From an uncultured Alistipes sp. (GTDB lineage Bacteria; Bacteroidota; Bacteroidia; Bacteroidales; Rikenellaceae): a stretch of 42,663 bases of DNA. Positions within the stretch are counted from its first letter, which is position 1. The number at the start of each line of letters is the position of its first letter. The DNA lies in contig CALYVN010000008.1 of assembly GCA_945494785.1 (NCBI GenBank), forward strand, positions 1 to 42,663, given 5' to 3'. The notes under the pieces are model-generated. The model was not told the origin of the DNA. It saw only the letters and a list, made by a program, of their open reading frames with translations, and ran no database searches. Of this stretch, positions 9,167-15,947 are shown piece after piece. A program made the position numbers and the translations under genes.

Positions 9167-11206
9167 ATGGCAAGTTTGAACACCATGCGAACCAAATTCG
9201 GCGTCATCCTGTCGGTTATTATCGGTGGCGCGCTTTTGGCTTTTATTCTCTCTTTGAAGACCGAGATGGGCTTCTCGGGCAACGACCCGAAGGTGGGCGA
9301 AATCGATGGCGACAAGATTCTCTATTCGGAGTATCTGGCCGCGTATGACGACATGAAAGCCCAAATGGGTGGCGATGGCGCATACGACGACGAGACCGCC
9401 AACCAACTTATTTCTGCAACTTGGCAGTCGCTTTTGGCAAATCATGTGCTGCTGCCGGGTTTGGAGTCGTTGGGTATCGCTGTTCCCGAAAGCGAGCGCG
9501 AGGCGATGCTGCGCGGCGAATATCCGTCCAACGTATTTCAAAGCGTCTTCGGCAATCCGACGACGGGTGCTTACGATGTTGCGGTGGTGCAGGATTTCCT
9601 CGCACAGGTACAGAGCAACCCTCAGACACTGAAAATGTGGGAGATTATCAACCGTCAGGCTCTGCTCGACCGCAAAATGGGCAAATATCTCGCCCTTGTG
9701 CGCGGTGGAGTGAATGTGAACGATTTGGAGGTTGCACGCGGTGCCGAAGCAGAAAACAATACCTACAAAGGCCGCTATGCCGTTTGCCGTTACTCATCGG
9801 TTGCAGACTCGCTTGTGAATGTAAGCAACAGCGAAATCAAGGAGTATTACAAGGCGCACAAGGCGCAATACAAACAATCGCCTTATCGTTCGGCAAGTTA
9901 TGTCGTATTCGAGGTCAATCCTACCGAGTCGGACAAAGCCGCTATCGAGGAGGAGGCCAAGAGTGCCGGCGCAACTTTTGTTGCGACAGCCGATTTGAAG
10001 GGCTTCGTGCGTGAGAACCGTCATGCAGCCATTGCCGGCCGATTCATCACTGCCGCTCAACTCTCGGGCGACGAGGCAAAGGCTCTCAATGCGGGCAAAC
10101 CTTTCGGCCCCGAATTGGTGGGCAACGAGTGGAAGGCTTCGCGCGTGGTAGAGGTGCGCAATGTACCCGATACGCTCGAATTGCAACATCTGGTACTCGC
10201 ATACAGCGAGGATGCTTTGGCTGACAGCCTGCTGACTGTTGCACGCAAGGGTGCCGATTTTGCCGCTCTCGCCGCTCAATACTCCAAAGCCGAGAGTGCC
10301 GAAAACGGTGGCAACATAGGCAAACTGCCTTATGCTTCGCTCGGTTCGGAGTTTGCCGATGCACTCAAAACCGCTCGTCGCGGCAATGTCGTAAAAATTG
10401 TTGCCGGCAACGTCATTCAACTTGTAAAGGTTGTAAGTACGGGCGCAGTCAAGAAACACATGCAGATAGCGACGCTCTCGTATCCTGTCGAGGCTTCGGC
10501 TGCAACGCGCCGCGAGATACATACTCAGGCGAGCCAATTCGCAGTGGCTGCCGCAGGTTCGGTCGAGAAGTTCAACGAGGCTGCTTCGGCTCAATCGCTT
10601 TCGCCGCGTGTGATGAATGTCGAGCAGGGCGAACGTGCTGTGCGCGGTTTGGATAACTCGCTCGAAGTGGTACGTTGGGCTGTCGATGCCAAAGTCGGTG
10701 CCGTGTCGGAGATATTCAAGGCGGGCAACGATTATGTAGTGGCTGTCGTTACGGCGATAAACAACAACGAATACAAGGAGGTCGGAGAGGTTGCCGACCA
10801 AATCCGTACCGCTTTGTTGCGCGATAAGAAGGCTGTGCTACTTGCCGAAAAGATGCAGGGTGCGAATATCGACGAGGTCGCTGCCAATGCCGATGTCCAG
10901 GTCAATAATTTCGACAATACCAAGGCGGGTGCATATTATGTGCCCGGAATAGGAGTCGAACCTCGCGTATTGGGTGCAATTACGGGCGTGGCTGCCGACA
11001 AGACGGGTACACTCTCTGCTCCTGTCAAGGGCAATACGGGCGTATTCGTATTCGTTGTCGATGAGATTTCCTCCGACGATGCCCAAACGGCAGAGGCGGA
11101 GCGCGTGAAGTTGCAGGCTCGTTCGGCGGATATGGCAATGCGCCGTGCGATGTACGCAATTCAGGAACTCTCCGACGTCAAGGATAACAGCGTCAAGTAT
11201 TTCTAA
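9167..11206 (+). CDS. membrane-anchored peptidyl-prolyl isomerase, PpiD/SurA-like
   Basis: A 679-residue periplasmic folding factor. The N-terminus is a short cytoplasmic stretch followed by one membrane helix (about residues 12-28, VILSVIIGGALLAFILSL), as in PpiD, then a SurA_N-type chaperone domain (VGEIDGDKILYSEYLAAY onward). A parvulin-type rotamase domain is visible at about 335-425 (DTLELQHLVLAYSEDAL; FAALAAQYSKAESAENGGNIG). A second C-terminal chaperone region follows. Such proteins assist outer-membrane protein folding, which suits the barrel, TPR and LptC genes just upstream. The gene has its own possible promoter at 9117 and is followed by a strong terminator at 11233. Confidence 0.93.
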   Translation: MASLNTMRTKFGVILSVIIGGALLAFILSLKTEMGFSGNDPKVGEIDGDKILYSEYLAAYDDMKAQMGGDGAYDDETANQLISATWQSLLANHVLLPGLESLGIAVPESEREAMLRGEYPSNVFQSVFGNPTTGAYDVAVVQDFLAQVQSNPQTLKMWEIINRQALLDRKMGKYLALVRGGVNVNDLEVARGAEAENNTYKGRYAVCRYSSVADSLVNVSNSEIKEYYKAHKAQYKQSPYRSASYVVFEVNPTESDKAAIEEEAKSAGATFVATADLKGFVRENRHAAIAGRFITAAQLSGDEAKALNAGKPFGPELVGNEWKASRVVEVRNVPDTLELQHLVLAYSEDALADSLLTVARKGADFAALAAQYSKAESAENGGNIGKLPYASLGSEFADALKTARRGNVVKIVAGNVIQLVKVVSTGAVKKHMQIATLSYPVEASAATRREIHTQASQFAVAAAGSVEKFNEAASAQSLSPRVMNVEQGERAVRGLDNSLEVVRWAVDAKVGAVSEIFKAGNDYVVAVVTAINNNEYKEVGEVADQIRTALLRDKKAVLLAEKMQGANIDEVAANADVQVNNFDNTKAGAYYVPGIGVEPRVLGAITGVAADKTGTLSAPVKGNTGVFVFVVDEISSDDAQTAEAERVKLQARSADMAMRRAMYAIQELSDVKDNSVKYF

Positions 11207-11232
11207 CGATACGGCGGCGTTATGTCGCAAAG

Positions 11233-11266
11233 TACGGCATTCCGACAAGGAGTGCCGTATTTTTTT
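11233..11266 (+). terminator. Rho-independent terminator after the foldase gene
   Basis: A stem of TACGGCATTCC (11233-11243) pairs with GGAGTGCCGTA (11249-11259) with one G-T wobble, a 5-nt loop, and a run of seven T at 11260-11266. It lies 27 bp after the stop of the peptidyl-prolyl isomerase gene and closes the coaX-to-foldase gene run. Confidence 0.85.
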
Positions 11267-11326
11267 GCATATATGTTGCTATTTATTTACTTATTTATAA
11301 TAGATGTTTAATTTTATTCAAAATAA

Positions 11327-11358
11327 TTTGGATAAAATTAAACTTTGCCTTATCTTTG
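11327..11358 (+). promoter_or_regulatory. Bacteroidota promoter for the DUF2089/Yip1 operon
   Basis: TTTG at 11327-11330 and TATCTTTG at 11351-11358 are separated by 20 bp, matching the Bacteroidota consensus (TTTG, 19-21 bp, TAnnTTTG). The surrounding 80 bp are strongly AT-rich compared with the genes. The predicted start of transcription is near 11362, giving a leader of about 19 nt to the ATG at 11381. Confidence 0.75.
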
Positions 11359-11380
11359 TTGCAACAAAATCTAACAAATT

Positions 11381-11668
11381 ATGGAGACAAACAAAATTTT
11401 ACCGACTGCATGTCCGTCGTGCGGCAGCGAATTGAGGGTGCATTCGTTGCAGTGTGCCGATTGCGGCACGACGGTAACGGGCGATTATCCGCTTCCGGTG
11501 TTGATGCGGCTTGCACCCGAAAAACAGGCGTTCGTGTCGGAGTTCGTCAAATGCAGCGGCTCGCTCAAAGAAATGGCTGCACAGATGGGGTTGAGTTATC
11601 CGACAGTGCGCAACAAATTGGACGAGATTATCGAGAACATTCAAAAACTTGAACACAATGAAGAGTAA
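11381..11668 (+). CDS. DUF2089-family zinc-ribbon/helix-turn-helix protein
   Basis: A 95-residue cytoplasmic protein. The N-terminal half has two CxxC pairs (CPSCGSE and CADCGTT) that should bind one zinc ion. The C-terminal half, KCSGSLKEMAAQMGLSYPTV followed by RNKLDEIIENI, has the look of a helix-turn-helix related to sigma-factor or transposase HTHs. This architecture matches the DUF2089 family, whose function is not firmly established; a transcriptional regulatory role is a reasonable inference. The gene has a well-formed promoter and overlaps the start of the next membrane-protein gene by 11 bp, so the pair is likely translated together. Confidence 0.88.
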   Translation: METNKILPTACPSCGSELRVHSLQCADCGTTVTGDYPLPVLMRLAPEKQAFVSEFVKCSGSLKEMAAQMGLSYPTVRNKLDEIIENIQKLEHNEE

Positions 11669-12197
11669 CTTTTTCAATCCGTTTCGCGTGATTGCCGGCG
11701 GAAAAGCCCTTATGTGGGGTCTGTTGTTTATTGCATCGGCGATCGCACTGCTTTGGTGCTCGGGGTGTGTGCAGAACGGTTATCTGCATTTCGGTTTGCT
11801 GCCCGACGGCGGTCGGTTGTGGCAGGTAGCGGTGTTGCAAATCACCTATTGGCTGCTGCCCGCCCTTCTGCTTTATTCGTGCGGAGTGGCGATGAGCAAA
11901 TCGAAAATCCGCATTATCGATATGCTCGGCACCACGGCATTCGCCCAACTGCTCGTAATCCCGATGGTGGCAGTGCTGCCGTTTGTGGATGTGGCGCATA
12001 TCCTCACCATTCCGCTCTATCTTCTTACGCTGCTTGCGTTGTGGGAGTTGGCGTGCCTCGTGGTATTCCTGCTTTGGAACTACTCGGCATTTGCCGTTTC
12101 GTGCAATGTGGGCGGAGCAAAGGCTGTGGTTGCATTTGTGGCCGTACAGGTGTTGCTCGTTATCTTTGCGGGGCAATTAAGTAGTTGGCTTTTGTAG
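11658..12197 (+). CDS. Yip1-like multi-pass membrane protein
   Basis: A 179-residue integral membrane protein with about five hydrophobic segments. It begins MKSNFFNPFRVIAGGKALMW, where NPF-R-VI close to the N-terminus is characteristic of the bacterial Yip1 family. I choose the ATG at 11658; an in-frame TTG at 11649 would add only three residues. The start lies inside the last codons of the DUF2089 gene. Pairing of a small zinc-ribbon/HTH protein with a Yip1-type protein suggests that one senses or controls the other, but no direct evidence is visible. No catalytic motif seen. The stop is followed by a palindromic repeat and by a convergent gene. Confidence 0.75.
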   Translation: MKSNFFNPFRVIAGGKALMWGLLFIASAIALLWCSGCVQNGYLHFGLLPDGGRLWQVAVLQITYWLLPALLLYSCGVAMSKSKIRIIDMLGTTAFAQLLVIPMVAVLPFVDVAHILTIPLYLLTLLALWELACLVVFLLWNYSAFAVSCNVGGAKAVVAFVAVQVLLVIFAGQLSSWLL

Positions 12198-12199
12198 TA

Positions 12200-12276
12200 T
12201 AAGGCGGCGTGTAATAATTGTAAACTGCCGCCCTCTTTCTCAAAGCCTTGCATTTTACTAATTCTTACACACCTTA
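12200..12276. repeat. short palindromic repeat element, relative of the 39.3-kb array
   Basis: A 77-bp element between two convergent genes. Its ends form an imperfect inverted repeat (TAAGG at the left and CCTTA at the right, then TGTAATAATT against AATTCTTACA). The left arm GCGGCGTGTAATAATT (12204-12219) is identical to 39283-39298. The body CCTCTTTCTCAA, GCCTTGCATTT also matches the 39.3-kb units. An internal stretch of about 50 bp present in those units is absent here. It is a REP- or MITE-like dispersed element by appearance; no transposase is nearby. Confidence 0.75.
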
Positions 12277-12305
12277 AAAAAGGGAGGTCAAAATTATGAC
12301 CTCCC
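12276..12305 (-). terminator. Rho-independent terminator for the minus-strand secreted-protein gene
   Basis: GGGAGGTCA (12282-12290) pairs perfectly with TGACCTCCC (12297-12305) around a 6-nt loop. Read on the minus strand the stem is followed by six T (complement of A at 12276-12281), as expected for termination 25 bp after the stop of the gene at 12330-13466. A CTTT/AAAG extension makes it partly bidirectional, so it may also stop transcription from the plus side. Confidence 0.8.
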
Positions 12306-12329
12306 CTTTATGTTTTATGGTTTCAAATC

Positions 12330-13466
12330 CTACTCCACAAGTTTGAACGGTGTCTGGTCTGTACCGACGTAGCGGTAGAGTTTGGCATTGCAGAATTGCT
12401 CTTTCTGCTTGGTCTTGCCGTTGTGCGAGATGTAGAACAGATTGTCGCCGAGCGAGCAGATACCCGTTGCACCATATTTGAAATGCCAGCCGTAAACGGT
12501 CGGATGTTTCGGGTCGCGCAATCCTCGTTCGAGCAGCGACAGCACCTTGCCGCGCTTTTGGTATTTAACGCCTTGCAGACGGCGATTGACGGGAGCCTTC
12601 GAGCCATCGACTACAAAGAGGCGGAAGTTGGCAAAATCGGTCTTCTTACCCTTGTAGGCCGCCATAAACCATAGATTGTGTTCGGCGTCGTACTCCAAAT
12701 TCTGTATGCCCCACGAGGTGTTGCCCGTATAGACGAAGTATTGTCCGTCGGGTTTTGCAGGGCCGTTGTGGTGCATGCCGTCCTGCGAGAGCGGAGCCTC
12801 GAATTTGTTCCAGTCGCGCGTGTCGTACTGCAACAGTACCTGATAGTCGTTGTCTTCGCGTTCGGTGTTGCCGTATATGCCGTATGCAACGGTCAGGTAG
12901 CGTTTGCCATCCGACGAGCCGAAGCGCGGGCCGAACGATATGCCGTCGAAACCGCTGCAACAGAAACGGTGTTCGCTCTCTTTGCCCAAGCGTGTAGGTA
13001 CCTTCGCCAAGTGGTCTTCCAATACGGTCGGCAGATAGACGGTGGTCATTATGCCATCCTTTTCGGCACTCATTCCCGTTCGGGTGATTTTGGCGACGTC
13101 GAAAATGGCTACATAAAAGGCGCATTCGAGTACCTTGTCCGACTTTTCGCGGGCGAGAATGCCTTTGCCTATCGAGTCGTTCTTGTATTCGAGCGAGCCG
13201 TATAACCGACCATCCTCATCGTTGAATTCGATGCAGCCCAAGTGGCCGAGAAGACCCTCGACCGTACCGATGACATTGCCCTCCAAGTCGGTCTTGACGA
13301 GAATCGTGGTAAACGAAAAATAGATGTGTTCGCGGGCGGTATCGACAGCGATGCCCTGCACATGGCCTGCCTTCCACAAGCCCGAATAGATGTTGTGCGG
13401 CAGTTCGGCCGCATAAATGCCGCCTGCAAAGAGCGTTGCAAGCAACAGCGTCAGGAGTTTTTTCAT
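12330..13466 (-). CDS. secreted protein of unknown function, possibly beta-propeller
   Basis: A 378-residue protein with a clear signal peptide (MKKLLTLLLATLFAGGIYA, cleavage near residue 19-20). The mature part begins with HNIYSGLWKAGHVQGIAVD, TAREHIYFSFTTILVKTDLE and GNVIGTVEGLLGHLGCIEFN; strands of the form GIAVD...YFSF...L...G fit an NHL/SMP-30-like or six-bladed propeller. Conserved-looking stretches include FCCSGFDGISFGPRFG and GATGICSLGDNLFYISHNG. I cannot assign an enzyme activity. It is probably periplasmic or exported. A terminator lies just downstream. The small membrane protein gene 63 bp upstream on the same strand may share its transcript. No promoter consensus was found directly upstream. 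Confidence 0.75.
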   Translation of the reverse strand: MKKLLTLLLATLFAGGIYAAELPHNIYSGLWKAGHVQGIAVDTAREHIYFSFTTILVKTDLEGNVIGTVEGLLGHLGCIEFNDEDGRLYGSLEYKNDSIGKGILAREKSDKVLECAFYVAIFDVAKITRTGMSAEKDGIMTTVYLPTVLEDHLAKVPTRLGKESEHRFCCSGFDGISFGPRFGSSDGKRYLTVAYGIYGNTEREDNDYQVLLQYDTRDWNKFEAPLSQDGMHHNGPAKPDGQYFVYTGNTSWGIQNLEYDAEHNLWFMAAYKGKKTDFANFRLFVVDGSKAPVNRRLQGVKYQKRGKVLSLLERGLRDPKHPTVYGWHFKYGATGICSLGDNLFYISHNGKTKQKEQFCNAKLYRYVGTDQTPFKLVE

Positions 13467-13529
13467 TGGTTTAGGTTTTTATGATTGTTTGATATTTTCA
13501 GTCGTTTGCCCAATTGTCCGACCATCGCA

Positions 13530-13787
13530 TTATCGGCCGTTGTCGTGTTGTACATCGCATGCGGAGCAGTTGTGTGTGCAGATGCTGTCGTCGTCGCACG
13601 CGACCTGCCCGTAATCCTCCCGCGACTCCTGTACGGCGCACTTTATGCCGAGCCGCTGCATATTTTTGTTGGTCGCAATCTCGGAATCGATGTGGTGTCC
13701 CTTTATCATCAGCGTAAGCGACATGCCCACGACGAAGAGCGCAACTGCTGCGACAGCACACAATATAACTATTAACCAATTTGCCAT
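13530..13787 (-). CDS. small Cys-rich single-pass membrane protein
   Basis: I place the start at the ATG at 13787, giving MANWLIVILCAVAAVALFVV and a total of 85 residues; an upstream in-frame start at 13811 adds only eight residues before it. One membrane helix (about 4-26) is followed by a soluble tail with conserved-looking KGHHIDSEIATN and LGIKCAVQESRED and then CDDDSICTHNCSACD. The tail holds five cysteines, four of them in the last 25 residues, and could bind a metal or iron-sulfur centre. The topology (one N-terminal helix plus a Cys-rich tail) resembles the Na+-NQR maturation factor NqrM, but the sequence does not show its usual GSCGG motif, so this is only an analogy. It diverges from trkA. 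Confidence 0.7.
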   Translation of the reverse strand: MANWLIVILCAVAAVALFVVGMSLTLMIKGHHIDSEIATNKNMQRLGIKCAVQESREDYGQVACDDDSICTHNCSACDVQHDNGR

Positions 13788-13843
13788 AAATGCGTTATAA
13801 ATTCTTATCACAACCTTTTTTTAACTCATTTCGGCCGTGTTGT

Positions 13844-13874
13844 TTTGAATTGTTGCTACAAATTTATACATTTG
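13844..13874 (+). promoter_or_regulatory. Bacteroidota promoter for trkA
   Basis: TTTG at 13844-13847 and TACATTTG at 13867-13874 are 19 bp apart, a full match to the Bacteroidota consensus. The predicted transcript start near 13878 leaves a leader of about 72 nt before the ATG at 13950, which argues against the longer in-frame reading that would begin at 13845. Confidence 0.75.
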
Positions 13875-13949
13875 CGGAGTAAATTGCAAAAGAAATTGTC
13901 GCCGCAGCCGTTGCTGTCGGATTTCGGCGGCGTGCCATCGCAAAAGAGT

Positions 13950-15287
13950 ATGAAAATCGTTATTGCAGGTGTAGGCGAGATGGGCAGCCATCTGGCGCAA
14001 ATGTTGAGTGGCAACGGCCATGATATTACCGTTATCGACACGGACCCAAAACTGTTGGCTGAGGTAAGCAGTCTTGCCGATGTGATTACCATCGAAGGCG
14101 ACTCGACCACCTTTGCCGTGTTGCGCAAGGCATCGGTGCGCAAATGCGACCTCTTCATTGCCGTCAATCACACCGAGAACGACAATATCCTCTCGGCCAT
14201 CATGGCAAAACAGTTGGGCGCGAAAAAATCCATCGCCCGTATCGACAACAACGAGTATCTCGAACCGAACAACAAGGAGATGTTTATCAACATGGGCATC
14301 GACTATCTGTTCTATCCGGAGAAGGTGGCAGCGTTGGAGGTCATCAATCTGCTCGGCCACTCCGCCACTACGGAGTATGTCGATTTCTCGGGCGGCAAAC
14401 TGTCGTTGGTCGTCTTTCGATTGGAGCCAAATTCGTCGCTTGTGGGGCGCGAAATAGGCAGTTTCGGCGACGAAGAGACGGTAGATTTCCGTACCGTTGC
14501 AATCTCGCGCGGAGGAGAGACGATTATACCGCGCGGCAACGAGACCTTTATGGTGGACGACATGGTTTATATCATCGCCCGACAAGATGCGGCAAGCGAG
14601 GTTATGGCTCTCTCGGGCAAAAGCAACGTCCGCATCAAAAACATGATGATTCTCGGCGGGTCGCGTATCGGCGTGCGGATTGCCACTGAATTGCAGAACG
14701 ACGTGAACATCAAACTGATAGACTATAATGCCGAAAAAGCCTACCGCTTGGCGGAGATGTTGGACAAAACCTTGATAATCAACGAAGATGGTCGCAATAC
14801 CGAAGCCATGATGGAAGAGGGTTTGTCGAATATGGACGCATTCGTGGCGGTTACGGGTCGCAGCGAGACCAATATCCTGACGGCGATGCTGGCAAAGCGT
14901 ATGGGGGTGAAGAAAGTTATCGCCGAAGTGGAGAATCTCAACTACATCAACCTTGCGGAAAGTGTCGGTGTAGATACCATAATCAACAAAAAGATGATTA
15001 CGGCATCCAACATCTTCCGTTTTACGATGTCCACCGACGTGCTTGCCATAAAGTGCCTGACGGGAAGCGATGCCGAAGTGCTGGAATTTATAGTCAAGCC
15101 CAATTCGCCTGCAACCAAAAGCACTATTAAGGAGATGGGTCTGCCCGACGATGTCATCATCGGCGGCATAGTGCGCGGCGACAAGGTATTTATCGCCACG
15201 GGCAATACGCAGATAAATGCCTACGACCGTGTGGTGGTATTCGCCATGCCTTCCGCCATAGCCGATGTGGGCGACTATTTCAACTAA
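13950..15287 (+). CDS. trkA: Trk potassium transport regulatory protein TrkA
   Basis: TrkA is a cytoplasmic NAD(H)/nucleotide-binding subunit that gates a Trk/Ktr potassium channel. The 445-residue product has the duplicated layout: RCK/TrkA_N 1-115 with the Rossmann motif GVGEMGSHLA and the acidic IDTD after strand 2, TrkA_C at about 135-220, a second TrkA_N from about 232 (MMILGGSRIGVRIATEL) and a second TrkA_C at about 365-445. The ATG at 13950 places the Rossmann strand at residue 2, as in the family, and lies downstream of a good promoter. The usual partner gene trkH is not adjacent; a deoxynucleoside kinase gene follows instead. Confidence 0.95.
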   Translation: MKIVIAGVGEMGSHLAQMLSGNGHDITVIDTDPKLLAEVSSLADVITIEGDSTTFAVLRKASVRKCDLFIAVNHTENDNILSAIMAKQLGAKKSIARIDNNEYLEPNNKEMFINMGIDYLFYPEKVAALEVINLLGHSATTEYVDFSGGKLSLVVFRLEPNSSLVGREIGSFGDEETVDFRTVAISRGGETIIPRGNETFMVDDMVYIIARQDAASEVMALSGKSNVRIKNMMILGGSRIGVRIATELQNDVNIKLIDYNAEKAYRLAEMLDKTLIINEDGRNTEAMMEEGLSNMDAFVAVTGRSETNILTAMLAKRMGVKKVIAEVENLNYINLAESVGVDTIINKKMITASNIFRFTMSTDVLAIKCLTGSDAEVLEFIVKPNSPATKSTIKEMGLPDDVIIGGIVRGDKVFIATGNTQINAYDRVVVFAMPSAIADVGDYFN

Positions 15288-15310
15288 ACCGAAAACGACA
15301 ATTTTAACTC

Positions 15311-15318
15311 TATATTTG
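15311..15318 (+). promoter_or_regulatory. candidate -7 box (TATATTTG) immediately before the deoxynucleoside kinase
   Basis: TATATTTG matches TAnnTTTG, and its last base is only 2 nt before the ATG at 15321. If used, transcription would begin at or next to the start codon and give a leaderless mRNA. No TTTG -33 box is found 19-21 bp upstream, so this is tentative. Confidence 0.4.
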
Positions 15319-15320
15319 CT

Positions 15321-15938
15321 ATGTATATCGCAATCGCCGGCAATATCGGCAGCGGCAAAACCACTCTGACGGAGATGCTGACCGAACGATACGGAGCCAA
15401 AGCCTATTTTGAAGATACGGACAATCCGTACCTCAACGATTTCTACGAGGATATGAAACAGTGGGCATTCAGGTTGCAGGTCTATTTCCTTGCAAGCCGT
15501 ATCAAGCAGACGACGGATATGTTGTCCGACGGCTCGGAGTGCGTGTTTCAGGACCGTACCATTTATGAAGATGCCCATATCTTCGCCGGCAACCTCCACG
15601 AAATGGGATTGATTTCGAGTCGCGATTTCGGAACCTATATGAAGTTGTTCGAAATCTCGACCAATTTGATTCCCAAACCCGACCTGCTCATATACCTTAA
15701 AGCGAGCGTGCCGACCCTTGTCGCGCAGATACGTCATCGTGGGCGCGAATACGAGCAGAATATCGACCAAGCCTATTTGGAGCGGCTCAATGTCAAATAC
15801 AACGATTGGATAGAGAATATGTACGATGGCGAGGTGTTCGTCATCGACAAGGATACCGACGATTTTGTTGCCGACCCTTCGGTACTCGATGGCTTGTATG
15901 CCCGATTGGACGCAATCCGTCGGTCGCAAACGAGATAA
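15321..15938 (+). CDS. deoxynucleoside kinase
   Basis: This 205-residue cytoplasmic enzyme phosphorylates deoxynucleosides in the salvage pathway. It belongs to the dNK family: P-loop GNIGSGKTT at residues 7-15, the acidic FEDTDNPYLNDFYED segment near 32 where the catalytic Glu normally lies, QWAFRLQVYFLASR near 50, the DRTIYEDAHIFA (DRS-like) motif near 77 and a lid-like RHRGREYEQ near 138. The substrate (dA/dG versus dC/T) cannot be decided from the sequence alone. The P-loop position fixes the start at 15321. It follows trkA by 33 bp and precedes the rRNA methyltransferase by 9 bp. Confidence 0.92.
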   Translation: MYIAIAGNIGSGKTTLTEMLTERYGAKAYFEDTDNPYLNDFYEDMKQWAFRLQVYFLASRIKQTTDMLSDGSECVFQDRTIYEDAHIFAGNLHEMGLISSRDFGTYMKLFEISTNLIPKPDLLIYLKASVPTLVAQIRHRGREYEQNIDQAYLERLNVKYNDWIENMYDGEVFVIDKDTDDFVADPSVLDGLYARLDAIRRSQTR

Positions 15939-15947
15939 TCGCCCGCG

